Source: Bacteroidia bacterium
GTDB lineage: Bacteria; Bacteroidota; Bacteroidia; B-17B0; Aurantibacillaceae
Length of the DNA stretch: 64,000 nt
Direction: 5' to 3'
Assembly (NCBI GenBank): GCA_022841465.1
Contig: JALHRL010000019.1
Span: forward strand, 1 to 64,000
Part shown: piece after piece, positions 9,327 through 20,700 of the stretch
Numbering within the stretch: position 1 is the stretch's first letter
Layout of the letters: every line of letters begins with the position of its first letter
Translations under genes and position numbers: made by a program
Notes under the pieces: generated by a model
Seen by the model: the letters and a program-made list of their open reading frames with translations, nothing else
The model's database searches: none
Told to the model about the DNA's origin: nothing

Positions 9327-9776
9327 ATGAAACTTAACTCTTTAAAACCTTCAAAAGGTTCAGTAAAAAACAACTACCGTCGTGGTCGTGGACAAGGTTC
9401 TGGTGGTGGAGGAACAGCTACGCGTGGTCATAAGGGTGCACAATCACGTTCAGGTCACTCTAAGAAGCGTGGTTTTGAAGGTGGTCAAATGCCTTTACAA
9501 CGTCGTATTCCAAAGTTTGGTTTTAAAAACATTAATAAAGTGGAGTACCGTGGTATTAACTTAAGTTTGATTCAACAATTGGTTGACAAAACAAAAGCTA
9601 GCGAAATTACACTTGACTTATTAGTGAAAAATGGTTTAGCAAGCAAAAACGACCTAGTTAAAATATTAGGTAATGGCGAGTTAAAAACAAAAGTAGATAT
9701 TAAAGTTCATGCGTTTACAGCAACTGCTAAAAAAGCAATTGAAGATAAAGGTGGCGCAGCAACACAAGTAAAATAA
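9327..9776 (+). CDS. rplO: 50S ribosomal protein L15
   Basis: 149 residues. A Gly/Arg-rich N-terminal extension (RRGRGQGSGGGGTATRGHKG) threads into 23S rRNA; the globular C-terminal domain follows. The stop is 1 bp before the secY ATG, as in the spc operon of many bacteria. Confidence 0.97.
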   Translation: MKLNSLKPSKGSVKNNYRRGRGQGSGGGGTATRGHKGAQSRSGHSKKRGFEGGQMPLQRRIPKFGFKNINKVEYRGINLSLIQQLVDKTKASEITLDLLVKNGLASKNDLVKILGNGELKTKVDIKVHAFTATAKKAIEDKGGAATQVK

Positions 9777-9777
9777 T

Positions 9778-11112
9778 ATGAAGCGTTTTTTAGATACTTT
9801 ACGCAATATTTGGGCAATTGAAGAATTAAGACAACGCATCTTGCTTACATTGGCATTGGTGTTGGTTTACCGTCTTGGTTCTTACGTTGTATTACCGGGC
9901 ATTGATATTAATGCACTCGATGATGCCAGAAGCAAAGCAGGTGATTCGGGTGGTTTAGTTGGTTTAATAAATATGTTTGCAGGAGGTGCGTTTTTACGTG
10001 CATCTGTGTTTGGTTTAGGAATTATGCCTTACATTACAGCCTCAATCATCATTCAGTTATTGGGTATGGCCGTGCCGTATTTTCAAAAACTACAACGTGA
10101 TGGAGAAAGCGGGCGTAAAAAAATAAATCAATTTACTCGTTTATTAACTATTGCAGTTACAGCAGTTCAAGCTCCTGGTTATATTGCATCAATTAAGCAA
10201 ACAGCCCCAAATGCTTTTACCGATTCTTCAACATTTTGGTGGATGCAAACAATTTTAATTCTTGTAACCGGTACTATGTTTGTAATGTGGTTAGGAGAAA
10301 GAATTACAGATAAAGGTTTGGGTAACGGAATTTCCTTAATTATTATGATTGGAATTATTTCTCGTTTACCTTTTGCTTTCTTATCAGAAGTAAAATCAAG
10401 AATGTCTGGTAATGGTGGTTTAATTATCTTTTTAATCGAAATTGTTTTATTATTAATGGTAATTGTTGGATGTATTTTATTAGTTCAAGGTACACGAAGA
10501 ATTCCAGTACAGTTTGCAAAGAAAATTGTTGGTAACAAACAATATGGTGGTGTTCGTCAGTATATCCCATTAAAAGTAAATGCGGCCGGTGTAATGCCAA
10601 TCATTTTTGCACAAGCTATTATGTTTATTCCTTCAGCAATTGCAGGTTTCTCTAGTTCAACTAGTGGAATTTTTCAAGAGCGTTATGGTTTTTGGTACAA
10701 TTTTATTTTCGCTGTGTTAATCATAATGTTTACCTATTTCTATACTGCAATTATGGTAAATCCAAAAAACCTTGCAGACGATATGAAGCGTAACGGTGGT
10801 TTTATTCCTGGTGTTAAACCCGGAAATAAAACAGCAGAATTTATTGATGCGGTAATGAATAGAATTACGCTACCTGGTTCCATGTTTTTAGCATTGGTTG
10901 CTGTTATGCCTGCTTTTGCTCAAAAACTTGGTGTTAACTCAGCTTTTGCAGATTTTTACGGAGGAACTTCTTTATTAATTTTAGTAGGGGTGGTATTGGA
11001 TACACTACAACAAATAGAAACATACTTGTTAAACCGCCATTATGATGGCTTAATGAAATCAGGTAGAATAAAGGGTAGAGGAGCAAATGCAATGATGGTT
11101 CAACAAAGCTAA
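9778..11112 (+). CDS. secY: Protein translocase subunit SecY
   Basis: 444 residues with about ten membrane helices. It is the channel of the Sec translocon in the inner membrane. Visible hallmarks are the plug/TM2 region (GGAFLRASVFGLGIMPYITA), the GERITDKGLGNGIS segment, and the cytosolic loop with PGNKTAEFID. All exported proteins in this window, including T9SS cargo with Sec signals, would pass through it. infA follows after 8 bp; no map gene intervenes. Confidence 0.97.
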   Translation: MKRFLDTLRNIWAIEELRQRILLTLALVLVYRLGSYVVLPGIDINALDDARSKAGDSGGLVGLINMFAGGAFLRASVFGLGIMPYITASIIIQLLGMAVPYFQKLQRDGESGRKKINQFTRLLTIAVTAVQAPGYIASIKQTAPNAFTDSSTFWWMQTILILVTGTMFVMWLGERITDKGLGNGISLIIMIGIISRLPFAFLSEVKSRMSGNGGLIIFLIEIVLLLMVIVGCILLVQGTRRIPVQFAKKIVGNKQYGGVRQYIPLKVNAAGVMPIIFAQAIMFIPSAIAGFSSSTSGIFQERYGFWYNFIFAVLIIMFTYFYTAIMVNPKNLADDMKRNGGFIPGVKPGNKTAEFIDAVMNRITLPGSMFLALVAVMPAFAQKLGVNSAFADFYGGTSLLILVGVVLDTLQQIETYLLNRHYDGLMKSGRIKGRGANAMMVQQS

Positions 11113-11120
11113 AATAAAAT

Positions 11121-11339
11121 ATGTCGAAACAAGCAAACATTGAAGTTGACGGTACTATTATAGAAGCTTTAAGCAATGCAATGTTTAGAGTGGAGTTGGA
11201 GAATGGACATATTGTTGTAGCACATATTTCAGGTAAAATGAGGATGCATTACATCAAAATTTTACCGGGCGATAAAGTGAAAATGGAAATGAGCCCATAT
11301 GATTTAACAAAAGGAAGAATAACATTTAGGTACAAATAA
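11121..11339 (+). CDS. infA: Translation initiation factor IF-1
   Basis: 72 residues, the exact usual length, with the S1-like OB fold ([20 protein letters not shown]) and the C-terminal [13 protein letters not shown]-1 occupies the A site during initiation. It lies between secY and rpmJ as in other bacteria. Confidence 0.97.
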   Translation: MSKQANIEVDGTIIEALSNAMFRVELENGHIVVAHISGKMRMHYIKILPGDKVKMEMSPYDLTKGRITFRYK

Positions 11340-11350
11340 AACTTATAAAA

Positions 11351-11467
11351 ATGAAAGTAAGAGCATCCATAAAAAAGAGAAGCGTTGATTGCAAAATTGT
11401 GCGTCGTAAGGGAAGATTGTATGTAATAAACAAGAAGACGCCTAAGTTTAAGCAAAGACAAAAATAA
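11351..11467 (+). CDS. rpmJ: 50S ribosomal protein L36, zinc-free form
   Basis: A 38-residue frame from ATG 11351 to TAA 11467: [10 protein letters not shown], then [13 protein letters not shown] and PKFKQRQK, matching L36/bL36. The usual Cys3-His zinc ribbon is lost: only one Cys remains, with Ser, Asn and Phe near the other ligand positions. This is the C-minus paralogue type. It is placed between infA and rpsM as usual. Confidence 0.95.
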   Translation: MKVRASIKKRSVDCKIVRRKGRLYVINKKTPKFKQRQK

Positions 11468-11497
11468 AACATTAATAACAATATTAATTAATATAAA

Positions 11498-11875
11498 ATG
11501 GCACGTATAGCTGGTATAGATTTACCAAAAAACAAAAGAGGAGTTATAGGTTTAACTTATATCTACGGAATTGGCCCTAGCAGATCTGCAAAGATTCTAG
11601 ATGAAATTGGTGTAGATCATAATAAAAAAGTATCTGAGTGGACAGACGATGAGCAAAATGCAATTCGTACAATCATCAACAACAGTTTTAAAGTTGAAGG
11701 TGTATTACGCTCAGAAACACAATTAAACATTAAACGTTTAGTAGATATTAACTCTTTCCGTGGTGTTCGTCACCGTTCAGGTTTACCTGTTCGTGGACAA
11801 CGTACAAAAACAAATGCACGTACACGTAAAGGTCGTCGTAAAACTATTGCTAACAAAAAAATGGCAGCTAAATAA
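11498..11875 (+). CDS. rpsM: 30S ribosomal protein S13
   Basis: 125 residues. [20 protein letters not shown] starts the protein and [20 protein letters not shown] is the canonical S13 signature. The basic tail reaches the P-site tRNA. It opens the alpha block rpsM-rpsK-rpsD-rpoA-rplQ. Confidence 0.97.
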   Translation: MARIAGIDLPKNKRGVIGLTYIYGIGPSRSAKILDEIGVDHNKKVSEWTDDEQNAIRTIINNSFKVEGVLRSETQLNIKRLVDINSFRGVRHRSGLPVRGQRTKTNARTRKGRRKTIANKKMAAK

Positions 11876-11899
11876 TAATTAAGTTTACTAGAATATAAA

Positions 11900-12310
11900 A
11901 TGGCAAAACAACAAGCAACAGCATCTACAGCAAAAACAACTACACGTAAAAGAGTTGTTAAAGTTGAGGCAAGCGGTGAAGCGCATATAAACGCTACATT
12001 TAATAACATTATCATTTCATTAACCAACTCTGCAGGTCAAGTAATTTCTTGGAGCAGCGCAGGTAAAATGGGATTCAGAGGTTCTAAGAAAAACACTCCT
12101 TATGCTGCTCAAATGGCAGCGTCTGATTGTGGAAAAGTAGCATTTGAATCTGGTTTACGTAAAGTAAAAGTTTATGTAAAAGGTCCGGGTGCTGGTAGAG
12201 AAAGCGCTATCAGAAGCTTAGCAGGCGCAGGAATAGAAGTAACGGAAATTGTAGACATTACTCCAATGCCTCACAATGGTTGCCGTCCTCCAAAAAGAAG
12301 AAGAGTTTAA
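11900..12310 (+). CDS. rpsK: 30S ribosomal protein S11
   Basis: 136 residues. After a basic Ala/Thr-rich extension, the core has the conserved [11 protein letters not shown] and [18 protein letters not shown] motifs of uS11, a platform protein near the Shine-Dalgarno helix. A 139-bp structured spacer follows before rpsD. Confidence 0.97.
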   Translation: MAKQQATASTAKTTTRKRVVKVEASGEAHINATFNNIIISLTNSAGQVISWSSAGKMGFRGSKKNTPYAAQMAASDCGKVAFESGLRKVKVYVKGPGAGRESAIRSLAGAGIEVTEIVDITPMPHNGCRPPKRRRV

Positions 12311-12316
12311 AACAAC

Positions 12317-12425
12317 AGCCGGTCTTGTTAAGTTAAATACTTACAAGATTTGGAGTTATTAACCTATAGGGTTTTTAACTTAAATAATAATAACAACCGG
12401 TGAAATAAAAAATTAAAATTTCACC
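12317..12425 (+). promoter_or_regulatory. Structured leader upstream of rpsD
   Basis: Two overlapping inverted repeats fill the rpsK-rpsD gap. The first is long and interrupted: CCGG (12319-12322) with TTGTT and AAGTTAAA pairs with TTTAACTT, AACAA and CCGG (ending 12400). The second is a perfect 8-bp stem, GGTGAAAT (12399-12406) with ATTTCACC (12418-12425). They share bases 12399-12400, so they could be alternative structures. S4 autoregulates its operon in other bacteria through leader structure; a similar role here is inference. Confidence 0.5.
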
Positions 12426-12449
12426 ACTAAAGAAAAACAATTATTTAAA

Positions 12450-13055
12450 ATGGCAAGGTACACAGGTCCAAAGTCGAAAATCGCCCGCAAATTCAAGGAA
12501 CCAATATTCGGTCCTGATAAGGCATTAGAAAAAAAGAATTACCCTCCGGGGCAACATGGTGCAGGAAAAAAACGCGCTAAACAAAGTGAGTATGCTGTTC
12601 AGTTACAAGAAAAGCAAAAAGCAAAATACACTTACGGTATTTTAGAAAAACAATTCGCTAGAATATTTGATAAAGCAGCGAGAGCTAACGGTATTACCGG
12701 TGAAGTTTTATTACAATTAATAGAAAGCCGTTTAGACAATGTAGTTTACAGAATGGGAATTGCTCCTAGTCGTAGAGCTGCACGTCAATTGGTTTCTCAT
12801 GCGCACATAAATGTAAATGGTGCAGTTGTAAACGTTTCATCATTTACCTTAAAACCGGGTGATGTAATTGAGGTTCGCGAAAAATCAAAATCATTAGAGG
12901 CCATCGTTAATTCGGTTTCCGGTGCAGTAAATAAATACCCTTGGTTAGATTTTGATAAATCTGCCATGCAAGGTAAGTTTATCAATCGTCCTGAAAGATC
13001 TCAGATTCCTGAGAACATTAAGGAACAATTGATAGTGGAACTTTACTCGAAATAA
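12450..13055 (+). CDS. rpsD: 30S ribosomal protein S4
   Basis: 201 residues. It has the S4 N-terminal domain and an S4 RNA-binding domain around residues 92-155 ([20 protein letters not shown]). No zinc-binding cysteines occur near the N-terminus. S4 nucleates 30S body assembly and is a translational repressor of the alpha operon in E. coli. The long leader before it is unusual within this compact operon. Confidence 0.97.
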   Translation: MARYTGPKSKIARKFKEPIFGPDKALEKKNYPPGQHGAGKKRAKQSEYAVQLQEKQKAKYTYGILEKQFARIFDKAARANGITGEVLLQLIESRLDNVVYRMGIAPSRRAARQLVSHAHINVNGAVVNVSSFTLKPGDVIEVREKSKSLEAIVNSVSGAVNKYPWLDFDKSAMQGKFINRPERSQIPENIKEQLIVELYSK

Positions 13056-13088
13056 TAATTAATTATAAACATAATAATATAAAAGAAT

Positions 13089-14081
13089 ATGGCTATTTTA
13101 AATTTCGTAAAACCTGACAAGGTTATTATGATTAACTCTACTGAAACTGAAGGGCAATTTGAGTTCCGACCTCTAGAGCCTGGTTTTGGTATCACAATAG
13201 GAAACTCATTACGTCGTATATTATTGTCATCATTAGAAGGTTTTGCCATAACCAGTGTAAAAATTGAAGGTGTTGACCATGAATTTTCTACCATTAAAGG
13301 TGTTGTTGAAGATGTTACTGAAATAATTTTAAACCTTAAACAAGTAAGATTTAAAAAGCAAATTGATAACCATGATATAGAAAAAGTGGTGGTTCATTTT
13401 GCCGGTTCAGAAAAATTTACCGCAGGTGATATTGGAAAATACATTAACGGTTTTCAAATTTTAAACCCGGATTTAGTAATTTTTAATTGCGACTCTTCTG
13501 TTAGATTAAAGTTAGAAATTACCGTAGAAAGAGGTCGTGGTTATATTCCTGCTGAAGAAAATAAATCAAACAGCGCTCCAAACGGAACTATTTTTATTGA
13601 TTCAATTTATACACCAATAAAAAATGTAAAATATACTATTGAAAACTATCGTGTTGAGCAAAAAACCGACTACGAGCGATTGATATTAGATATTGTTACA
13701 GATGGTTCAATTCATCCAAAAGATGCATTAAAAGAAGCCGCTAAAATTTTAATTTTCCATTTTATGTTATTCTCTGACGAGAAAATTACATTAGATGCTG
13801 AAGAAAAGCGCAGCGAAGAAGAGTTTGATGAAACAAGCTTGCACATGCGTCAATTATTAAAAACAAAATTGGTTGATATGGATCTTTCTGTTCGTGCTTT
13901 AAATTGTTTAAAAGCAGCAGATGTTGAAACATTAGGCGAGTTAGTGTCTTTCAATAAAAATGATCTTTTAAAGTTCCGTAATTTTGGAAAAAAATCATTA
14001 ACCGAATTAGAAGACCTAGTTCAAACTAAAGGTTTACAATTTGGTATGAATGTTGTAAAATATAAATTAGATAAAGATTAA
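13089..14081 (+). CDS. rpoA: DNA-directed RNA polymerase alpha subunit
   Basis: 330 residues. The N-terminal dimerisation domain contains the conserved [20 protein letters not shown] segment; a linker rich in Glu precedes the C-terminal domain (about residues 260-330) with helix-hairpin-helix [19 protein letters not shown]. It assembles the RNA polymerase core and contacts UP elements. rplQ follows after 78 bp. Confidence 0.98.
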   Translation: MAILNFVKPDKVIMINSTETEGQFEFRPLEPGFGITIGNSLRRILLSSLEGFAITSVKIEGVDHEFSTIKGVVEDVTEIILNLKQVRFKKQIDNHDIEKVVVHFAGSEKFTAGDIGKYINGFQILNPDLVIFNCDSSVRLKLEITVERGRGYIPAEENKSNSAPNGTIFIDSIYTPIKNVKYTIENYRVEQKTDYERLILDIVTDGSIHPKDALKEAAKILIFHFMLFSDEKITLDAEEKRSEEEFDETSLHMRQLLKTKLVDMDLSVRALNCLKAADVETLGELVSFNKNDLLKFRNFGKKSLTELEDLVQTKGLQFGMNVVKYKLDKD

Positions 14082-14123
14082 TTAAATTAGGTTTCAGGTT
14101 TATATTTTGGAATTTAATTTTCG

Positions 14124-14151
14124 AAATCTTAAATCTTAAATCTTAAATCAT
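14124..14151 (+). repeat. Short heptamer tandem repeat before rplQ
   Basis: AAATCTT occurs three times in perfect tandem (14124-14144), followed by one imperfect copy (AAATCAT). It fills the untranslated gap just before the rplQ start. It is probably a slippage product with little effect beyond keeping the start region unstructured. Confidence 0.7.
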
Positions 14152-14159
14152 AAATTAAA

Positions 14160-14645
14160 ATGAGACACGGAGATAAAATAAATAATTTAGGTAGAAAAAC
14201 AGCGCACAGACATTCGTTGTTAACTAACTTGGCTATTTCGCTAATTGAGCACAAGCGTATTTTTACAACATTAGCTAAGGCAAAAGCTTTAAGATTATTT
14301 GTTGAACCTATAATTACAAAAGGAAAAACAGACAGTCAGCACAATCGCAGAACAGTTTATTCTTACCTTCAAAATAAAGAAGCAGTAACTACCTTGTTTA
14401 AGGAAATTGCTGAGAAGGTTGGAGATAGAAAAGGTGGATATACCCGCATTATTAAAACAGGGAATCGCCAAGGTGATGCTGCAGAGATGGCAATGATAGA
14501 ATTAGTAGATTTTAATGAAATTTACACCAATTCTAAATCAGGTGGAGCAGAGAAAAAAGCTAAAACAACTCGTCGTAGTCGTGCTAAAAAATCTTCAGCA
14601 AAAACTGAAGGTACTACTGATGCAACTTCAGAAGAAAACAGTTAA
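14160..14645 (+). CDS. rplQ: 50S ribosomal protein L17
   Basis: 161 residues. The first ~125 residues form the L17 core ([20 protein letters not shown], then [24 protein letters not shown]). A basic and Ser/Thr-rich tail of about 35 residues ([17 protein letters not shown]) extends beyond the E. coli length, as is common in Bacteroidota. It is the last gene of the superoperon and is followed by a terminator. Confidence 0.97.
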   Translation: MRHGDKINNLGRKTAHRHSLLTNLAISLIEHKRIFTTLAKAKALRLFVEPIITKGKTDSQHNRRTVYSYLQNKEAVTTLFKEIAEKVGDRKGGYTRIIKTGNRQGDAAEMAMIELVDFNEIYTNSKSGGAEKKAKTTRRSRAKKSSAKTEGTTDATSEENS

Positions 14646-14666
14646 GTAAATTGAGATTAAATTTTT

Positions 14667-14696
14667 AAAAGCCGCCTTTATGGGTGGCTTTTTTTT
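14667..14696 (+). terminator. Rho-independent terminator of the ribosomal superoperon
   Basis: AAAAGCCGCC, loop TTTATG, then GGTGGCTTTT followed by more T (14667-14696). The stem has one G-T pair. It lies 22 bp after rplQ and separates the housekeeping operon from the surface-adhesin operon. Confidence 0.9.
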
Positions 14697-14788
14697 GCAC
14701 TTATAAAAACTTTCAAATAATTGAATTTCGCGAAAGATTGTTAATAAACATGTCGAAAAAATTATTACTTTTTCATACAATTTAAATA

Positions 14789-17700
14789 ATGAAACAAATT
14801 TTAAAATCTCGTTTTTTCATAGCCTTATTTTTGGTTTTCACATCATCTATAGGTTATGCATCACACGCGCTGCCGCTTGTGAATTTTAATTACACAGTAG
14901 GGCCTACAGGTGTTACAATTTCAGCGTTTTCAAACTCTGCAACTTGTGGTGGCGGACCATATTGGATGCAAGTAGAAGTTTCATGTACGCCGTTTGGATT
15001 AAACGGTAATATGCCTCCGTGTTTATCTAATACATTAACAAATTGGACAAACCCAAGCACAAGTTATGTAAGCTATCCTTTTTTCAATTCATTATTAAAT
15101 GTTCCTAATTACACACAAGCAAATGGATGGCCTGATCAATGTATAAACGAACCATATAACAATGTGTTTATTCCTCATGGTTATTTTTGTCCTGGTCAAG
15201 TAATGTATTTTAGAGCTCGCGAAATTGTAATGCTAAACAGCAGTTTAGGCCCATGGACCAGCGTGTTTTCATTTACAGTGCCCGGAACTCCACCGGCTGT
15301 TTGTTCCCCATCACTTACGCATTCTCCTGCAACAACGGTTTCTTCACCAATGTGTCCGGGTTCTACGTTACTATCAATTTTAAATCCTAATTGTCCCTTG
15401 GCTTGCAGTGCTACTTTAGCGCCAAGTTGTATTACCTCTACTGTATATTACAAGTATTATTCTTCTGCAAGTACCACGCCAACTATAACCACATCAACAA
15501 CCTTATCAATACCATCGGTTACAGCAACCACAACATTTACAGTTTTTAAAACAGATTCTTGTGGAGGCACTGGTTTTTGTCCACCAAAAAGTAATTGTAA
15601 TTTACCCGGTGGTGGTTGGCCAATAGTAACAACTGTTTTTGTATCAACACCTGTTTTAAATCTAAGTGCAAGTAGTAACAGTATTTGTTCTGGTAATTCT
15701 GTAACCTTAACCGCTAGCGGGGCCACTTCCTACACATGGCTGCCGGGGAGTTTAACGGGTAGTACAGTAGTTGTAAACCCAACTAGTACTACAGTTTATT
15801 CTGTTACGGGAGCAAACATAAATTGTTCGGTTACAGAAACAATTTCAATTTCTGTGAGCACAGGTCCAACAATTACACCAACAGCTTCCTCAACTTTAAT
15901 TTGTAGTGGATTATCAACAACCTTATCTGCTAGCGGTGCCTCCAGTTATACTTGGTTTCCCGGTAATTTATCCGGAACGAGTGTAGTGGTTAGTCCCACT
16001 TCTACAACACAGTATACGGTTACAGGAACAGCTACTACAAGCTGTATTGGATCTAGTGTTATAACGGTTTCTGTAATAAACACACCCACCATAAATATTA
16101 ATTCAAATCCACCCACTGTATGTTTAGGTGGATCAGCAACATTAACAGCAAGCGGTGCCACATCCTATACTTGGATGCCGGGCAGTGTAATTGGTTCCAG
16201 TATGGTAGTAACTCCTACCATCAGCACACTTTATACCATTTTTGGTGCTATTGCTACCTGTACCAACTCTAATAGTATTGGTGTTTCTGTTTTTCCCGTA
16301 CCAACTGTTAGTGCTTCTGCCAGTCAAACAAATATTTGTATTGGAGATGCTATTGTATTAAACGCTTCTGGTTCTGCAAGTAGTTATACATGGTACCCGG
16401 GAGGTTTTACAGGATCAAGTATTTTGGTAGCCCCATCTTCTAATACAACATATACTGTAATTGGGACTAATTTAACGTGTACCAACTCATCAACCGTTTC
16501 GGTTATCGTAAACTCTTTACCTATAGTTAGTGCTGTAAGTAATCCAACCGGAATTTGCGAAGGAAGCGGATCTAGCGCAACATTATCTGCATCCGGAGCT
16601 TCTAGTTATACTTGGATTCCCGGAAATATTGTTTCATCAAGTATTGTGGTTACACCAACTGTTTCTACAAGCTATACTGTTTCCGGAACTTCTGCGGCCG
16701 GTTGCGTTTCAAATAACACAACGGTAACAATTTTTGTTGTCCCTGTTCCCACTGTTAACGCCACCTCATCATCAACTGCAATATGTGCAGGTTCAAGTGC
16801 TACTTTAAGTGCAAGTGGTGCACTAGCTTATACATGGCAACCCGGTAATTTAAACAGTAGTTCAATTATTGTTTCACCTTTAGTAAGCACCATTTATACG
16901 GTTACAGGTTTAAACGGAAATTGTACAGATATTTTTACATTAAGTTTAGTGGTTAATCCTAATCCAGCTGTTAACGCCAGTGCTTCACCAACTTTAATTT
17001 GTAGTGGTGAGGGTAGTACCTTAACAGCTTTGGGTGCAATTAGCTATACTTGGAATCCCGGAAACATCACAGGAAGTAGCGTAGGGGTAAGCCCGCTTAC
17101 AACAAGCCAGTATACACTTACCGGATCTAATGCTTTTGGTTGCATTTCAACAGCTGTTGTAAATGTTTCTGTAAACGCAACACCAACAATTATTTTATCA
17201 AGTAATCCAACAGTTTTATGTATTGGAAATACAGCAACCTTAAGTGCAAGTGGCGCAAGTAATTTTACATGGAACCCCGGAAACTTAAATGCAAGTTCTG
17301 TTACTGTTTCTCCTTTAGCAAATACAATTTATACAGTTACTGGGGAAAGCAATAACTGTACTTCAAGTAATACTTTAAATTTAAATGTAAGTCCATTCCC
17401 TACAGTTACTGCAAGTGCAAGTCCAACATTAATTTGTGCAAGTGGATCAGCAACATTAAGCGGATTAGGCGCAACAAGCTATACTTGGAATCCTGGAAAT
17501 TTAATAGGAGCTAATGTAGTTGTTAATCCTACGGTTTTAACTACATATACTGTAACAGGAAGCAATGGTTTTTGTTCCAATACGGCCACTGTAGTAGTTA
17601 ATACAAATGCTACACCTACAATAATTACAAATGCAACACCTACAAACATTTGTTCCGGTTCAAATTCAACTGTTGGTTTAAGCGCAAGTGGAGCCACAAG

Positions 17701-20700
17701 TTATACATGGAATCCGGGTTCATTAAGTGGCAGCGCAATAACGGTTACTCCAAATACCACCACTGTTTATACAGTTACAGGTACTTCAACTGCGGGTTGT
17801 TTAGGAACTCAAACTGTTTCTGTTTTAGTTTCTCCAACCCCAACCATAAATGTAAGTTCAACTTCTACGGCTGTTTGCGTTGGCAATACAGTTGGTGTTT
17901 CTGCAATTGGAGCAACAACTTATACTTGGAACCCGGGTAATTTAACCGGAAGCAATGTAACCGTAAATCCAACATCAACCACCGTTTATACTGTTGTTGG
18001 TAATACCGGAATTTGCAGTTCAAGTAATACAATAAGTATTTTAGTAAACCCTAATCCAACCGTTTCTGCAACAAGTAATCCTACAATTATTTGTGCAGGA
18101 AATAATGCAACACTAACTGGTATTGGTGCCAGTTCTTACACATGGATGCCGGGTTTATTAACCGGAACATCGGTGGTAGTTTCTCCAACAACAACAACCA
18201 TTTACACAGTTACGGGCTTTAATGGAACTTGTTTTGGTACCAATACGGTTGCTGTAAACATTAATCCGTCTCCAAGCATGACCATGTTTGTTACACCTAC
18301 AGTAATTTGCCAAGGTAGTAATGTATTGTTTAATTTCTTAGGTGTAGTATCTGCAACATTACAACCGGGTAATTTAACGGGTACTTCTGTAATTTCTGCA
18401 TTACCATCTTCAAGCACAATATATACTTTAACCGGTTCAAATTCTTTTGGTTGTACAGATACTAAAACCGCACAAATTATTGTTAATCCGAACCCAACCA
18501 TAACAGTTATGAATGGGGCATTTCCATTTTTAACAGGTACCGTTTGTGCTGGTTCAAGTTTAACTTTAACTGCGTTTGGAGCTACTAATTATACTTGGTC
18601 TCCAATAATGATTACAAACTCTGTAGCAGTTGTTTCTCCAACTATCAACACAACTTATGTTGTAACAGGCTCTCATACTACGGGATGTAGTTCATTTTTA
18701 ACCGTAACAGTAAATGTTGTGCCTTTACCAACAATAGCAGCGGTAGCAAGTCCAACACTAAAATGTTCAAATGTAAGTTCAACTTTAACGGCTACCGGAG
18801 GTGTAACATACATTTGGTATCCTGGTGCTTTACCAGGTGGCACAGTGGTGGTTAATCCATTAACAACAACAAATTACACCGTTGTTGGAAGCAATGGTAC
18901 CTGTACAAATTCTGCTATTGTTACATTATCGGTTATTCCAAGTCCAACCATTAACACTTTTGGGTTTCCACCAAACATATGTAGTGGTTCAAGTGGAACA
19001 ATTGGTGCAAATGGGGCAATAAGTTATACTTGGTTCCCTGGAGCAATAAACAGTCAAACAATAGTTGTTACTCCAACTGCAACTACAATATATACTGTTT
19101 TAGGAACAAATGGATTTGGTTGTACAGGAACGGCAACGCGAACAGTAAACGTTATACCAACTCCAACCATAAATCCTATTGCAACACCAAGTTTAATATG
19201 TGGTAGTGGTTCCTCTACATTAACAGTTACAGGTGCAAACAATTACACTTGGAATCCAGGACCATTAACCGGATCTGTTGTAATAGTTTCTCCAACCTTA
19301 AGCACAACTTATACAGTTACTGGAAATGTAGGGCCATGTTCAAACACAAGAACTGTAACGGTTACTGTAAGTCCTGTTCCAACATTAGCTGTTAGTTCAA
19401 GCTTTACCTCGGCCTGTGCTAATACAAGTAATACTTTAACGGCAAGTGGAGCATTAACTTACACCTGGATGCCAGGAGCATCCACAGGCTCGTCTATAGT
19501 GATAGCTCCTTTGGTTAGTACTACTTATTCCGTTACAGGTGCAAATGCAGCGGGTTGTACAACAACAAGTTTAATTACAATAAATGTTATATCAGGCCCA
19601 ACTGTTTCCCTTTCGGCATCTAATAATACCATTTGTTCCGGTAACACAACTACTATTACACCTAGTGGTGCAAGTAATTATACATTATTGCCCGGCGCAT
19701 TAAGCGGAACTATATTTACAGTAACACCAAGTGTAACTACAACATATACTGTATTTGGTGAGAACTTAAACGGATGTCCGGGTATTAATACCATACAAAT
19801 TGTTGTTGTTCCAATTCCAACAATAAATATTTCAGCTTCTTCAAGCGGAATTTGTATTGGCAATACCGTAACATTAACTGCTAGTGGTGCATCTTCTTAT
19901 ACATGGTTGCCGCCTGTAGCAGCTGTAACCCCGACAATAACAGATACACCAACAATTACCACAACGTATTCAGTTGTTGGTTCAAATAGTTTAGGATGTA
20001 CTTCAAGCGCTACAATTACTGTTACTGTAACTCCTTTGCCAATAATTACCGCTTTAAGTTCTGCAACTTTGGTGTGCGAAAATTCACCTCTAACTTTAAT
20101 TGCAATGGGAGCTACCAATTACACTTGGATGCCGGGAAGTTTAAGTGGTGGTACAGTTGTAGCTAATCCAAGCGTTTCAACAACATATACTGTTTTTGGT
20201 AACAATGGAGGATGTAATGCAAGCGCCACAGTTCAAGTAAATGTTACACCGGGGCCGCAAAGTGTTACTGCATCTACCACCGGAAGTATAACCTGTTTAG
20301 TTTCTAATGTTGGATTATTGGGTAATACTACTAGTACAAACGTAAGCTATTTGTGGAGTGGACCATCAGCTTTCACATCAACATTACAAAGTCCTACCAA
20401 TGTTACAGTTACCGGAACATACAGTTTAACGGTGACCGATATTAATACCGGTTGTTCAATCACAGCTACAACGGCAGTAATTGCCAATACAACTATTCCA
20501 AATTTCTCGGTAACATCGTCTGGTAATTTGGGATGTATAAACACGGTAACTTTATTTGCTACATCTTCTACATCAGCGGGTATAACATATACTTGGAGCG
20601 GGCCTTCAAGTTTTACTTCCGCAATTCAGAATCCTACAATAAATGTTGCAGGTGATTATACGGTAAGTGCATTTGATTTCTCAAGCGGCTGCGTAAATAG

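Noticed and set aside
9382-9564. Overlapping frame inside rplO
   Set aside because: It is a frame shadow of the Gly/Arg-rich L15 coding sequence, which is itself fully supported.
11113-11120. Missing map gene between secY and infA as a possible deletion
   Set aside because: The 8-bp gap is intact and many bacteria keep map elsewhere; absence at this place alone shows nothing.
15650-20250. Regular ~219-bp repeats that might suggest a CRISPR or satellite array
   Set aside because: The unit is far longer than a CRISPR repeat, copies have diverged at DNA level and the reading frame is kept throughout; it is a protein repeat.
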